DNA of 64,000 bases, taken from contig NZ_LT629695.1 of NCBI RefSeq assembly GCF_900099705.1, positions 1,426,001 to 1,490,000 of the forward strand, in the 5' to 3' direction. Positions 27,980 to 35,761 of this stretch are shown one piece after another (within the stretch, counting starts at the first letter, position 1; every line of letters starts with the position of its first letter). The position numbers and the translations under genes were made by a program. This stretch comes from Agrococcus jejuensis (GTDB taxonomy: Bacteria > Actinomycetota > Actinomycetes > Actinomycetales > Microbacteriaceae). The notes under the pieces are model-generated. The model was given only the letters and a program-made list of their open reading frames with translations, had not been told where the DNA came from and made no database searches.

Positions 27980-28150
27980 CCCACCAGCTGGTCGAGGAGG
28001 CCCCGAGCGCAGCGAGGAGCCGTCACGAGACCTCGTGACGTGCCCGCTCGACGCGACCATGCGCGCGGCTGGCCAGGAGCGGCGGTCGCGAGGTCTCGTG
28101 ACGCGTGCTCGCCCCAGGGGCTCGCGCGCTCCTCGACCAGCTGGTGGGAC
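27980..28150. repeat. family-B inverted pair
   Basis: 27980-28040 carries CCACCAGCTGGTCGAGGAG and GTCACGAGACCTCGTGACG. 28088-28149 carries the reverse complement, ending CTCCTCGACCAGCTGGTGGG. Together they can form one long hairpin between the convergent lipoprotein and rocD ends. A third copy is at 45467-45525. Such GGTCGAGGAG repeats are familiar in Microbacteriaceae. Confidence 0.8.
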
Positions 28151-28154
28151 GGCC

Positions 28155-29375
28155 TCAGCCCGCCAGCGCCCCCTCGAACGCCTCCAGCAGCAGGTCGATC
28201 TCGGCCTCCGTGATGACGATCGGCGGCGCGAGGCGCACGGTCTGGCCGTGCGTGTCCTTCGCGAGCACGCCCGCATCCATGAGCCGCAGGCACACCTCGC
28301 GCGCCGTCGCGACGGCGGGGTCGATGTCGATGCCCGCCCACAGGCCCGCGCAGCGCACCTCGGTGACGCCGCGACCCACGAGTCGCCGCAGCCCCGCCTC
28401 GAGCCTGGCGCCGAGCTCGAGCGCACGGCGCTGCATGTCGCCCTCCGCGAGCATCCGCACGACCTCGAGGCCCACGGCCGCGGCGAGCGGGTTGCCGCCG
28501 AACGTCGAGCCGTGGCTGCCGGGCGTGAGCACGCCCAGCACGTCGGCGTCGCCGACGACCGCCGACACCGGCACGATGCCGCCGCCGAGCGCCTTGCCGA
28601 GCAGGTACAGGTCGGGCACGACGTCGACCTGCTGGCAGCGGAACGTCGCGCCGGTGCGGCCGAGGCCCGACTGGATCTCGTCGGCGATCATGAGCACGCG
28701 CTCGCGGCGCGTGATCTCGCGCACGCGCGGCAGGTAGTCGGCAGGCGGGATGCCCACGCCGGCCTCGCCCTGGATGGGCTCGAGCAGCACGGCCGCGGTG
28801 TTCGGGCCGATCGCGGCGGCGAGCGCATCCGCATCCCCGTACGGCACGGTGACGAAGCCGGGCGTGAACGGGCCGAATCCCTCGCGCGCGTCGGGATCGT
28901 CGGAGAACGACACGATCGTCGTCGTGCGGCCATGGAAGTTGCCGGCCGCGACGACGATCTCGGCCTGCCCCGCGGGCACGCCCTTCACCTCGTATGCCCA
29001 GCGGCGCGCGACCTTGATGCCCGACTCCACGGCCTCCGCGCCCGTGTTCATCGGCAGCACCATGTCCTTGCCGGCGAGGGCCGCGAGCTCGGCGACGAAC
29101 GGGCCGAGCGCCGCCGAGTGGAAGGCGCGGCTCGTGAGCGTGACCCGGTCGATCTGCGCCTTCGCCGCCGCGACGAGGCGTGGGTTGCCGTGGCCGAAGT
29201 TCACCGCGGAGTACGCGGCGAGGCAGTCGAGGTAGCGGCGCCCGTCGACGTCGGTGACCCACGCGCCCGACGCCGACTCCACGACGACGGGCAGCGGGTG
29301 GTAGTTGTGCGCGGCGTGCTGCTCGACCTGCGCGATCGCCGCCTGCGTGCGCGTCTCGGTGGATGCGGCGCTCAT
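28155..29375 (-). CDS. rocD: ornithine--oxo-acid transaminase
   Basis: A 406-residue class-III PLP aminotransferase. Landmarks are YLDCLAAYSAVNFGHGNP, NTGAEAVESGIKVARRW, NFHGRTTTIVSFSDDP, the PLP-binding Asp in ADEIQSGLGRTG and the Lys in YLLGKALGGG, followed by HGSTFGGNPLAAAV. It converts ornithine plus 2-oxoglutarate to glutamate semialdehyde. Its ATG overlaps the stop of the preceding dimethylargininase gene (ATGA), so the two act in one arginine/ornithine catabolic unit. A family-B hairpin lies just past the stop. Confidence 0.93.
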   Translation of the reverse strand: MSAASTETRTQAAIAQVEQHAAHNYHPLPVVVESASGAWVTDVDGRRYLDCLAAYSAVNFGHGNPRLVAAAKAQIDRVTLTSRAFHSAALGPFVAELAALAGKDMVLPMNTGAEAVESGIKVARRWAYEVKGVPAGQAEIVVAAGNFHGRTTTIVSFSDDPDAREGFGPFTPGFVTVPYGDADALAAAIGPNTAAVLLEPIQGEAGVGIPPADYLPRVREITRRERVLMIADEIQSGLGRTGATFRCQQVDVVPDLYLLGKALGGGIVPVSAVVGDADVLGVLTPGSHGSTFGGNPLAAAVGLEVVRMLAEGDMQRRALELGARLEAGLRRLVGRGVTEVRCAGLWAGIDIDPAVATAREVCLRLMDAGVLAKDTHGQTVRLAPPIVITEAEIDLLLEAFEGALAG

Positions 29376-30223
29376 CGTCGCAGCTCCAGCGTGCAGCACT
29401 TCACGCCGCCGCCGCCGAGCAGCAGCTCGGAGAGATCGACGCCGACCGTGGCGTAGCCGCGCGCCTGCAGGTCGCGGTCGAAGCCGGCGGCGCGCGAGGC
29501 GATGACCATCGACCGGCCGTCGCCGAACGAGTTGAGGCCGAGCACGGCCGCATCGTCGTCGCTCACGAGCACCGCATCCGGGAACCGCCGCTCGAGCTCG
29601 GCGCGGCTCGCGTCGTCGAACGCCTTCGGCAGGTACGCGACGTTCTGGTCGTCGAGGATCGCGATGGCCGTGTCCAGGTGGTAGAACGACGGGTCGACGA
29701 GGCGCAGGCTCACGACCTCGCGGCCGAAGATGCGGCGCAGCTCGTCGTGCGACTCGAGCGTCGTGCGGAAGCCGTGGCCGGCGAGGATCGCGTCGCCGGC
29801 GACGAGGAAGTCGCCCTCGCCCTCGTTGACGTGGCTCGGCGCGTGCACCTCGAAGCCGGCCTCCTGGAGCCACGCCATGTAGGCGGGGCCCTCGGGGGCG
29901 CGCTGCTCGTAGGTGAAGAGGGCGCCGTACGCCTTGCCGTCGAGGGTGAAGCCGCCGTTCGCCGAGTAGACCATGTCGTTGAGGCCGTCGATCGGATCGA
30001 TGAGATGCACGTCGTACCCGAGCGCGACGTACGCTGCGTGCAGGGCCTCCCACTGCGTCACGGCGGTCTGCGTGCTCGTCGGATGCTCGGGATGCATCCA
30101 CGGGTTGATGCGGTAGCTGACCGTGAAGAAGTCGGGCCGGCACATGAGCACGGTCTTGTGCGTGGCGACGCGGTCGGACTCGATCGGTGGGGCGGTGACG
30201 AGCTCGGGCTGCATGCGTTCCAT
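29372..30223 (-). CDS. ddaH: dimethylargininase / arginine-deiminase-fold hydrolase
   Basis: A 283-residue amidinotransferase-fold enzyme. It has MCRPDFFTVSYRINPWM near the N-terminus, NEGEGDFLVAG, the catalytic-His region DPSFYHLDTAIAIL, and the nucleophile Cys in the C-terminal GGVKCCTLE. It hydrolyses a guanidino substrate to citrulline or ornithine plus an amine; dimethylarginine is the usual annotation for this subgroup beside rocD. The ATG at 30223 is preferred; an in-frame GTG at 30247 is possible and neither has a strong ribosome site. It is divergent from an Lrp regulator. Confidence 0.82.
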   Translation of the reverse strand: MERMQPELVTAPPIESDRVATHKTVLMCRPDFFTVSYRINPWMHPEHPTSTQTAVTQWEALHAAYVALGYDVHLIDPIDGLNDMVYSANGGFTLDGKAYGALFTYEQRAPEGPAYMAWLQEAGFEVHAPSHVNEGEGDFLVAGDAILAGHGFRTTLESHDELRRIFGREVVSLRLVDPSFYHLDTAIAILDDQNVAYLPKAFDDASRAELERRFPDAVLVSDDDAAVLGLNSFGDGRSMVIASRAAGFDRDLQARGYATVGVDLSELLLGGGGVKCCTLELRR

Positions 30224-30259
30224 CGTCGCAGCGATCTCGCGCGCCACAGCCAGTTCTCA

Positions 30260-30274
30260 CGCAGGATGCCTGCG
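30260..30274. promoter_or_regulatory. dyad operator candidate between ddaH and lrp-type gene
   Basis: CGCAGG-ATG-CCTGCG is a perfect 6-3-6 palindrome located between the divergent genes, just upstream of the regulator's -10 box. It is a natural autoregulatory site for the Lrp protein. Confidence 0.45.
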
Positions 30275-30292
30275 AATGTCAGGGTCTGGCTG

Positions 30293-30298
30293 TAGATT
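30293..30298 (+). promoter_or_regulatory. leaderless -10 box
   Basis: TAGATT seven bases before the ATG at 30306. Confidence 0.5.
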
Positions 30299-30305
30299 CT
30301 TGCGC

Positions 30306-30743
30306 ATGGATCGCATCGATCAGGGCATCATCGACCAGCTTCGCTCGAATGCCCGAGCCGGCTACGGCGACATCGGGCAGGTCGTCGGCCTGTCCGCCTC
30401 CGCCGTCAAGCGCCGCGTCGACCGTCTCGTCGCCGACGGCATCATCCGCGGCTTCACCGTGCAGGTCGACCCGAAGGTCGAGGGGCTCGCGACCGAGGCG
30501 TACGTCGAGCTGTTCTGCCGCGGCACCGTCTCGCCCACCGACCTCAAGCGCATCCTGTCGGGCGTGCCCGAGATCGTCGAGGCCGGCACCGTCACGGGCG
30601 AGGCCGACGCGATCGTCATCATGCGCGCCCGCGACGTCATCGCCCTCGAGGAGGCGCTCGAGAAGGTGCGCGCCGCGTCGTCGGTCGACCACACGCGCTC
30701 GGCGATCGTGCTCTCGAAGCTCGTGACGCGCGTCGCGGGCTGA
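30306..30743 (+). CDS. Lrp/AsnC-family transcriptional regulator
   Basis: A 145-residue regulator: N-terminal winged HTH (IIDQLRSNARAGYGDIGQVV, LSASAVKRRVDRLV) and a C-terminal ligand-sensing RAM domain ending SAIVLSKLV. It is divergent from the dimethylargininase-rocD operon and probably controls it in response to an amino acid such as arginine or ornithine (inference). The dyad at 30260 is the best operator candidate. Confidence 0.9.
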   Translation: MDRIDQGIIDQLRSNARAGYGDIGQVVGLSASAVKRRVDRLVADGIIRGFTVQVDPKVEGLATEAYVELFCRGTVSPTDLKRILSGVPEIVEAGTVTGEADAIVIMRARDVIALEEALEKVRAASSVDHTRSAIVLSKLVTRVAG

Positions 30744-30763
30744 CCCGTCGGCGCGTCGCTGGC

Positions 30764-30769
30764 TAGCCT
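30764..30769 (+). promoter_or_regulatory. leaderless -10 box
   Basis: TAGCCT six bases before the ATG at 30776. Confidence 0.5.
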
Positions 30770-30775
30770 GGCGGG

Positions 30776-31261
30776 ATGGCATCCGACCCGCGCCCGCTGC
30801 TCGCCATGCTCGCCGACGACGACCGCAGGCTGCTGCTCGCGGAGGTCACCGTCGCCGCCGCTCGCCTCGCGCCGATCGTCGCCGAGCGGCTGCCGGCGGT
30901 CGAGCGACGGCGGCTCGAGGCCCTCGAGCGCGTGGGTCTCGTCGAGATCGTCGACGGATGGGCGTGGCCGCGCGACCCGTTCACGGCGACGCTCGAGCGC
31001 ACGCCGAGCCGCACGGGCATCGAGCGCTTCGTGCACGACGGCCGCATCGACGAGTGGCCGCGGCGCATGGCCGACCGCGTCGACCTCATGCGCTGGGCGA
31101 TGGAGCAGGCCGTCGCCGCCGACGAGGTCGTCGACGAGCCCACGGTGACGGCGCGGCTCGGCGAGGTCTGGCGCGACCCGGCGACGCTGCGCCGCGACCT
31201 CGTCGACGCGGGCCTGCTCGACCGCGACCTCGAGGGCCGCGCGTACCGCCGAGCCGGCTGA
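30776..31261 (+). CDS. DUF2087 domain-containing protein
   Basis: A 161-residue protein. The C-terminal half (about 82-161) matches the DUF2087 pattern: FVHDGRIDEWPRRMADRVDL, a helix, then RDPATLRRDLVDAGLLDRD and a basic end. The N-terminal part looks like a short winged-helix/ArsR-like segment (LLAEVTVAAARLAPI...LEALERVGLVEIV). It may be a DNA-binding regulator; the target is unknown. Confidence 0.8.
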   Translation: MASDPRPLLAMLADDDRRLLLAEVTVAAARLAPIVAERLPAVERRRLEALERVGLVEIVDGWAWPRDPFTATLERTPSRTGIERFVHDGRIDEWPRRMADRVDLMRWAMEQAVAADEVVDEPTVTARLGEVWRDPATLRRDLVDAGLLDRDLEGRAYRRAG

Positions 31262-31347
31262 GCCTCCCGCGCGCATCCAGCGGACTTCGGGCCGCGTCGG
31301 CGAGAGTCGACCCGTTCGCACCCCGCGCCCCGCATCCCGGAGGAACC

Positions 31348-31728
31348 ATGTCGACCGATCCCTCGACGACCCTGCTGCACGCGATCGTCGACCACATGCG
31401 CGGCGCGCCCGACGACTGGAGCGCCATCGCGATCGTCGTCGCGCTGCGCGGCGGCCGCGTCGGCGGCACCCACGGCTTCGCGTACGCCGCCGACGGCACC
31501 GCGACCCCGGTCGCGTCGCGCCCGAGCGGCGTCGACCCCGCCGCGCAGGCGTACCTCGCGAGCCGGCCCGAGCACGCCGCGCAGCCGCCGGTCGCGATGC
31601 TCGTGCAGCTCGACCGTGACGCCGGGGCGTACGAGATCACGTTCGAGGACGCCGACGCGTCGCGGTGGGCCGTGACGCCGGCGACCGTCGGCACGATGGG
31701 CGAGACGCTGCGGCCGCACCTGGGCTGA
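31348..31728 (+). CDS. hypothetical protein
   Basis: A 126-residue soluble protein with alternating helix and strand segments, ending WAVTPATVGTMGETLRPHL. I do not recognise it. The overall size and the DWSAIAIVV opening faintly recall YezG-type immunity proteins, but no toxin is nearby. A good GGAGGA site precedes the ATG by four bases. Confidence 0.65.
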   Translation: MSTDPSTTLLHAIVDHMRGAPDDWSAIAIVVALRGGRVGGTHGFAYAADGTATPVASRPSGVDPAAQAYLASRPEHAAQPPVAMLVQLDRDAGAYEITFEDADASRWAVTPATVGTMGETLRPHLG

Positions 31729-31751
31729 GACGGCCGGCGTCGCTGGCGGCG

Positions 31752-32393
31752 TCAGGCGTCGTCGCCGAGCAGGTCGGCGCGCGCCGCATCCCAGCCCTCG
31801 ACCTGCAGGGCCCAGTCGGGGCGCACGAACGCGTCGCGATCGAGGCGCAGGCGCTGCTCCTCGATCCGCCGGTCGCCGAACGCCGCGGGCGCCCGGCCGT
31901 TGTCGACGTAGCCGAGCCGTCGCGAGACGCCCGCCGAGGCTGCGTTGCCCTCGGCGTAGCCGCTGAGCGCGACGGTGGCGCCGAGCACGTCGAAGGCGAA
32001 CAGCAGCGCGGCGGCGCGCATCTCGGTGCCGATGCCGCGGCCCTGCACGTCCTGCCGCAGCCACGAGCCCGTCTCGACGACGCGGCGCACGGCGAGGTCC
32101 TTCGCGCCGATGTCCTGCACGCCGACGACGCGACCCTCGAACCGCACGCCGAGCTGCACCACCCAGTCGTTCGGCTCGACCGACGCGCGCTGCCGCCACT
32201 GGAACTGCAGCACACGACGGCGCACCTCGTCGGGCGTGCCGACGTTCCAGGCGTTCGGGAACGGATGCAGGTCGGGCTCGTGGATGCCGCTCAGGGCGGC
32301 GTCGACCACGTCGTCGAGGTCGTCGTCGCGCACGGGCCGCAGCTCGAGCCGGGGCGTGCGCAGCACGAGGTCGAAGAGTGGCCAGGAGCGCAT
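31752..32393 (-). CDS. GNAT-family N-acetyltransferase
   Basis: A 213-residue protein with RTPRLELRPVRDDD at the N-terminus as in RimJ/RimL-type acetyltransferases, a central IGAKDLAVRRVVETGSWL, and the acetyl-CoA loop LRQDVQGRGIGTEMRAAAL. The substrate is unknown. A TAGCGT box lies six bases before the ATG. Confidence 0.88.
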   Translation of the reverse strand: MRSWPLFDLVLRTPRLELRPVRDDDLDDVVDAALSGIHEPDLHPFPNAWNVGTPDEVRRRVLQFQWRQRASVEPNDWVVQLGVRFEGRVVGVQDIGAKDLAVRRVVETGSWLRQDVQGRGIGTEMRAAALLFAFDVLGATVALSGYAEGNAASAGVSRRLGYVDNGRAPAAFGDRRIEEQRLRLDRDAFVRPDWALQVEGWDAARADLLGDDA

Positions 32394-32399
32394 GCGGCG

Positions 32400-32405
32400 A
32401 CGCTA
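32400..32405 (-). promoter_or_regulatory. leaderless -10 box
   Basis: TAGCGT six bases before the ATG at 32393. Confidence 0.5.
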
Positions 32406-32430
32406 CCGGTCGAGGTCCGGTGTGCGTTCT

Positions 32431-32487
32431 GCAGGCGATCAGGGGTGGCGGAGGGAAGATGCCCCTCTGGTACCCCTGATCGCCTGC
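32431..32487. repeat. isolated inverted repeat
   Basis: Perfect 16-bp arms GCAGGCGATCAGGGGT / ACCCCTGATCGCCTGC around a 25-nt loop, extended by an imperfect GCGTT/AACGC. It lies between two divergent genes, so termination is not the obvious role. Confidence 0.7.
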
Positions 32488-32528
32488 GAAACGCGAACCG
32501 GGTGGGCCGGGCCAGGCGGGTCGATGGC

Positions 32529-32534
32529 TAGCCT
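32529..32534 (+). promoter_or_regulatory. leaderless -10 box
   Basis: TAGCCT six bases before the GTG at 32541. Confidence 0.5.
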
Positions 32535-32540
32535 CGACGC

Positions 32541-32942
32541 GTGGGCATCATCACGGTCTCGGCGGTGTGCTTCGCGCGCGACGGGCGCATCCTCACCGTG
32601 CGCAAGCGCGGCACGTCGATGTTCATGCTGCCCGGCGGCAAGCCCGAGGCGGGCGAGTCCGCTGCGGAGTGCGCGGCGCGCGAGGTGCACGAGGAGCTCG
32701 GCGTCGTCGTGGCACCAGACGCGCTGCGGCTCGTGGGCGTCTTCGACGCCGTCGCCGCCAACGAGGCCGGCTTCACGGTGCGCGCGACGGTCTTCGCGCA
32801 CGATGGCGACATCGACCCCGTCGTGCAGGCCGAGCTCGAGGATGCGCGCTGGATCGACCCCGCCGTGGGCATCGACGACCCGCAGGAGGCGCCGCTCAAC
32901 CGCGTGCACGTCTTCCCGCTGCTGGTGGCCGCGCGCGGGTAG
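32541..32942 (+). CDS. NUDIX hydrolase
   Basis: A 133-residue NUDIX protein with a complete box: GGKPEAGES, then AAREVHEELGV (about residues 33-55). The Mg-binding Glu residues are intact. The substrate could be an oxidised nucleotide or other nucleoside diphosphate. The GTG start is fixed by the TAGCCT box six bases upstream. Confidence 0.92.
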   Translation: MGIITVSAVCFARDGRILTVRKRGTSMFMLPGGKPEAGESAAECAAREVHEELGVVVAPDALRLVGVFDAVAANEAGFTVRATVFAHDGDIDPVVQAELEDARWIDPAVGIDDPQEAPLNRVHVFPLLVAARG

Positions 32943-32950
32943 TGCATCGG

Positions 32951-34087
32951 TCAGCGCCTCGGCGGGCTCCAGCGCAGCATCCAGTCGGCCGCGATCTCGG
33001 CGAGCAGCGTCGGCGCGAGGTGGATGACGCCGTTGCGGGCGGCGGCGAGCACGGGGTTCCGCACCTCCATGCCCGAGCGGTAGAGCCGGTGCGACAGCTG
33101 CTGCAGCCGCTGCGTGCGCGGACGTCGCAGTCGGTCGTAGGCGCCGAGCAGGTCGTCGACGTCGTCGCGTGCGGCGAGCACGCCGAGGGTCGCGGCGTCC
33201 TCGAGCGCCGACGCGGCGCCCTGCCCCATGGTGGGCAGCATCGCGTGAGCGGCGTCGCCGAGCAGGGCGACGCCGGGCGCGACGAACGTGCGCAGCCCCG
33301 TCGGCAGGTACCGCATGTCGTGCCGCAGCACCGGCGTCTCGGGCTCGGCGGCCACGTGCGCGCGCACGAGCTCCTCGAAGCCGCGCACCGCATCCGTCGC
33401 GGCAGCGTGCTCGTCGCGCGCCGTGCGGCCCATGCGGGCGCGGGCGGCGACGTACCAGTACACGCGGTCGCCGTCGATGGGCACGAGGCCGACCTCCGAG
33501 CCGGCGCCGAACCACTGCAGGAAGCCGGCGGGCGAGTCGGGGCGGCGGGCGACGACGCCCCGCCAGCACGTCGAGCCGGAGTAGTCGACCGGCAGATCCG
33601 TGCGGATCGCGGCGCGCACGAGCGAGTCGATGCCGTCGGCGCCCACGACGAGGTCGGCGACGCGCTCGCGCTGCTCGCCGCCCTCGACGGTCGTGACGCG
33701 GGCGCGGGACCCGGGATGCACGCGCACGACGTGCGCGCCCGTGACGATCTCCGCATCCCTCGCGGCGTCGGCGAGGATGCGGTGCAACGTGGTGCGATGG
33801 ATGCCGTGCACCGCGCTCGACGCGAACTCCGCCGGCCCCTGCAGGCGCGTGCCCTGCGCCGTGCGCGTGCCCTGCGGCAGCGCGGCGACGGCGACGGCGC
33901 GCACGGCGTCGCCGAGATCGAGGGCGTCGAGCGCCACGAGCCCGTTGGCGCTCAGGCCGATGCCGGCGCCGACCTCGCGCAGCGCCGCATCCTCCTCGAG
34001 CACCGTGACGCGCCAACCCGCATCCACGAGCCCCTTCGCGGCGGCGAGCCCGCCGATGCCTGCACCGACGACGATGGCCTCACGCAT
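32951..34087 (-). CDS. FAD-dependent monooxygenase
   Basis: A 378-residue group-A flavin hydroxylase-type enzyme: GxGxxG in VVGAGIGGLAAAKGL, the DG motif VVGADGIDSLVR, and the GD motif VALLGDAAHAMLPTMGQGA. An aromatic or salicylate-like substrate is typical, but the specificity is not visible. It converges with the NUDIX gene, with 8 nt between the stops. The ATG is seven bases from a TAGCCT box. Confidence 0.9.
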   Translation of the reverse strand: MREAIVVGAGIGGLAAAKGLVDAGWRVTVLEEDAALREVGAGIGLSANGLVALDALDLGDAVRAVAVAALPQGTRTAQGTRLQGPAEFASSAVHGIHRTTLHRILADAARDAEIVTGAHVVRVHPGSRARVTTVEGGEQRERVADLVVGADGIDSLVRAAIRTDLPVDYSGSTCWRGVVARRPDSPAGFLQWFGAGSEVGLVPIDGDRVYWYVAARARMGRTARDEHAAATDAVRGFEELVRAHVAAEPETPVLRHDMRYLPTGLRTFVAPGVALLGDAAHAMLPTMGQGAASALEDAATLGVLAARDDVDDLLGAYDRLRRPRTQRLQQLSHRLYRSGMEVRNPVLAAARNGVIHLAPTLLAEIAADWMLRWSPPRR

Positions 34088-34094
34088 GGTGTCG

Positions 34095-34100
34095 AGGCTA
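34095..34100 (-). promoter_or_regulatory. leaderless -10 box
   Basis: TAGCCT seven bases before the ATG at 34087. Confidence 0.45.
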
Positions 34101-34189
34101 GCCGCGCCGCCGATGCGGCGACAGTGGATGCGGCTGCGCCGTCAGCGGATCGTCGCGCACGGGCGACGCGCGGGTGCGACGATCGACGC

Positions 34190-34591
34190 ATGCGCATCGC
34201 CGACGCCACCTACGTGCTGCTCACCTCGTTCAAGCGCGACGGCGACGGCGTGGGCACGCCCGTGTGGATCGCGCCGCTCGGCGACGGCACCGCGGGCTTC
34301 ACGACGCCGTCGAACGCGTGGAAGGCGAAGCGCATCCGCCGCACGCCGCGCGTGCTCGTGCAGGAGAGCGACGTGCGCGGCACGCCGACGCCGGGCTCCG
34401 AGCCCGTGGAGCTGCACGCGACCGTGCACGCGGACGCGCCGACGGTCGCGCGCGTGCGGGCTGCGGTGCGGGCGAAGTACGGGTTCCAGTACCGCCTCAT
34501 CTCGGGCGTCGAGCGCGTCGTGGGATTCGTGCGGCGCCGCTCGGTGGAGCGCGTGGTGATCGTGCTCGCGGAGCCGGGCGCCGAGTCCTAG
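34190..34591 (+). CDS. PPOX-class (F420-type) flavin/deazaflavin oxidoreductase
   Basis: A 133-residue split-barrel protein. TYVLLTSFKRDGDGVGTPVW and KAKRIRRTPRVLVQ match the PPOX-class F420-dependent family. It reduces an unknown substrate, probably with F420 as cofactor; the presence of Fgd in the window (46.4 kb) makes F420 use plausible. It ends just before a convergent phosphatase gene. Confidence 0.85.
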   Translation: MRIADATYVLLTSFKRDGDGVGTPVWIAPLGDGTAGFTTPSNAWKAKRIRRTPRVLVQESDVRGTPTPGSEPVELHATVHADAPTVARVRAAVRAKYGFQYRLISGVERVVGFVRRRSVERVVIVLAEPGAES

Positions 34592-34595
34592 CCGC

Positions 34596-35042
34596 TCAGT
34601 CCGGCAGCGCGACCGTCTCGGCGAAGCGCCGCTGCTGCGGCGTCTCGACCGCGCGCGGGTCGTGGTGCTCGCGCACCCAGGCGACGGCGTCGGTGGCGGG
34701 CACGCCGCTCATGCGGGCGAGGATCGCGAGCGCCGTGCCCGTGCGGCCGATGCCGCCCGCGCACGCGACCTCGACGCGTTGCTCCGCCGCGGCGGCGTGG
34801 ATGTGGGCGAGGGTCGCGACGGCTGCGGCCGCGTCGCGCGGCAGGCGGAAGTCGGGCCAGGCGATCCACACGCTCGGCCACGGGACCTCGGGCGCTCGGC
34901 CGAGCAGGTAGGCGCCGAGGTCGGGCTCGTCGCCTGGCGCGACGGCGCCGCGGCGCACCCCGCGACCTCGCACCCGGCGCCCGTCGGGCAGCGTCACGAC
35001 GCCGAGCGCATCCGCATCCCACACCCGGCGCTCGCTCGTCAT
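34596..35042 (-). CDS. protein-tyrosine phosphatase-like protein
   Basis: A 148-residue protein with the phosphatase loop VACAGGIGRTGTAL (C-x5-R, Cys about 95), followed by helices containing a Trp-Val-Arg-Glu segment. The general-acid Asp could be in AWPDFRLP. Histidine usually precedes the Cys; here it is Ala, a variant. Possible substrates are phosphotyrosine proteins or small phosphates. It converges with the PPOX gene. Confidence 0.8.
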   Translation of the reverse strand: MTSERRVWDADALGVVTLPDGRRVRGRGVRRGAVAPGDEPDLGAYLLGRAPEVPWPSVWIAWPDFRLPRDAAAAVATLAHIHAAAAEQRVEVACAGGIGRTGTALAILARMSGVPATDAVAWVREHHDPRAVETPQQRRFAETVALPD

Positions 35043-35066
35043 GCCGTCATCCTGCGGCTCACCGAC

Positions 35067-35179
35067 GTCGATTGGCCACCTTCTGCGATGCGGCGGCGTC
35101 GATTGGCGCCAATGTGCGCCAATCAGTGGGTCGCGATCGCCATTCGTGGCCAATCGAACGCAGAAGGTGGCCAATCGAC
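35067..35179. repeat. family-C repeat with 21-bp perfect inverted arms
   Basis: Arms 35067-35087 and 35159-35179 are perfect reverse complements containing ATTGGCCACCTTCTGCG; the centre holds GGCGCCAAT and GCGCCAATC variants. It fills the gap between the phosphatase start and the kinase stop. Confidence 0.85.
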
Positions 35180-35242
35180 CTGACGGACGCGTCCTCGCGG
35201 TGACCGCGGCGACCGCGGCGACCGGACCCCGGCCCCAGCCCC

Positions 35243-35761
35243 TCAGCGCAGCAGCGCCCGCACCGCCCGCGCGACGTCGGCGGCGTCGACGGGCTCGAGC
35301 GACGGCACCTCGAGCAGGTCGCCGATGCCGAGCGGGCCGGCGTCGTCGACGAGCGAGTCCCACTCGCGCGCGAACCGCTCGCGCGTGCGCAGCCGGTCGC
35401 GGCTCGAGAGCGCCCTCGCCTGCGCCACGGCGGGGTCGACGTCGCACCACACCTCGACGACGTGCGGCGAGCCCGCGCGCCGCAGCCCCTCCTGCACGAA
35501 GCCGAGGTCGCGCGAGCGGATCCACAGCGAGTCGACGATCGGCGGCTCGTCGCTGCGACCCGCGAGCGCCCACACGACGTCCATCGCGAGCGCGCCGTAG
35601 ATCGCGCCCGGCAGGCCCATGTGCGGCGTCGAGCCGACGATGCCCGCCTTCACGAGGCTCTTCGACAGCAGCGGCACGTCGAGCTCGGCCGCGAGCGCCC
35701 GCGCCAGCGTCGACTTGCCCGAGCCGGGCAGTCCGTTCACGAGCACGACGCTCGAAGCCAT
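35243..35761 (-). CDS. AAA/P-loop small-molecule kinase-like protein
   Basis: A 172-residue protein opening VVLVNGLPGSGKSTLARALA (Walker A), with a Walker-B-like VEVWCDVDP and basic lid RDRLRTRER. It resembles small nucleoside or antibiotic kinases of the shikimate-kinase type. Its ATG overlaps the stop of the MazG-like gene (TGATG), so the two proteins are made together. Confidence 0.82.
   Translation of the reverse strand: MASSVVLVNGLPGSGKSTLARALAAELDVPLLSKSLVKAGIVGSTPHMGLPGAIYGALAMDVVWALAGRSDEPPIVDSLWIRSRDLGFVQEGLRRAGSPHVVEVWCDVDPAVAQARALSSRDRLRTRERFAREWDSLVDDAGPLGIGDLLEVPSLEPVDAADVARAVRALLR

Noticed and set aside
31348..31728. Immunity protein of a toxin system
   Set aside because: Only a faint resemblance to YezG-type proteins and no toxin gene adjacent.
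32431..32487. Intrinsic terminator
   Set aside because: It lies between divergent genes and has no U-tract; kept only as an inverted repeat.
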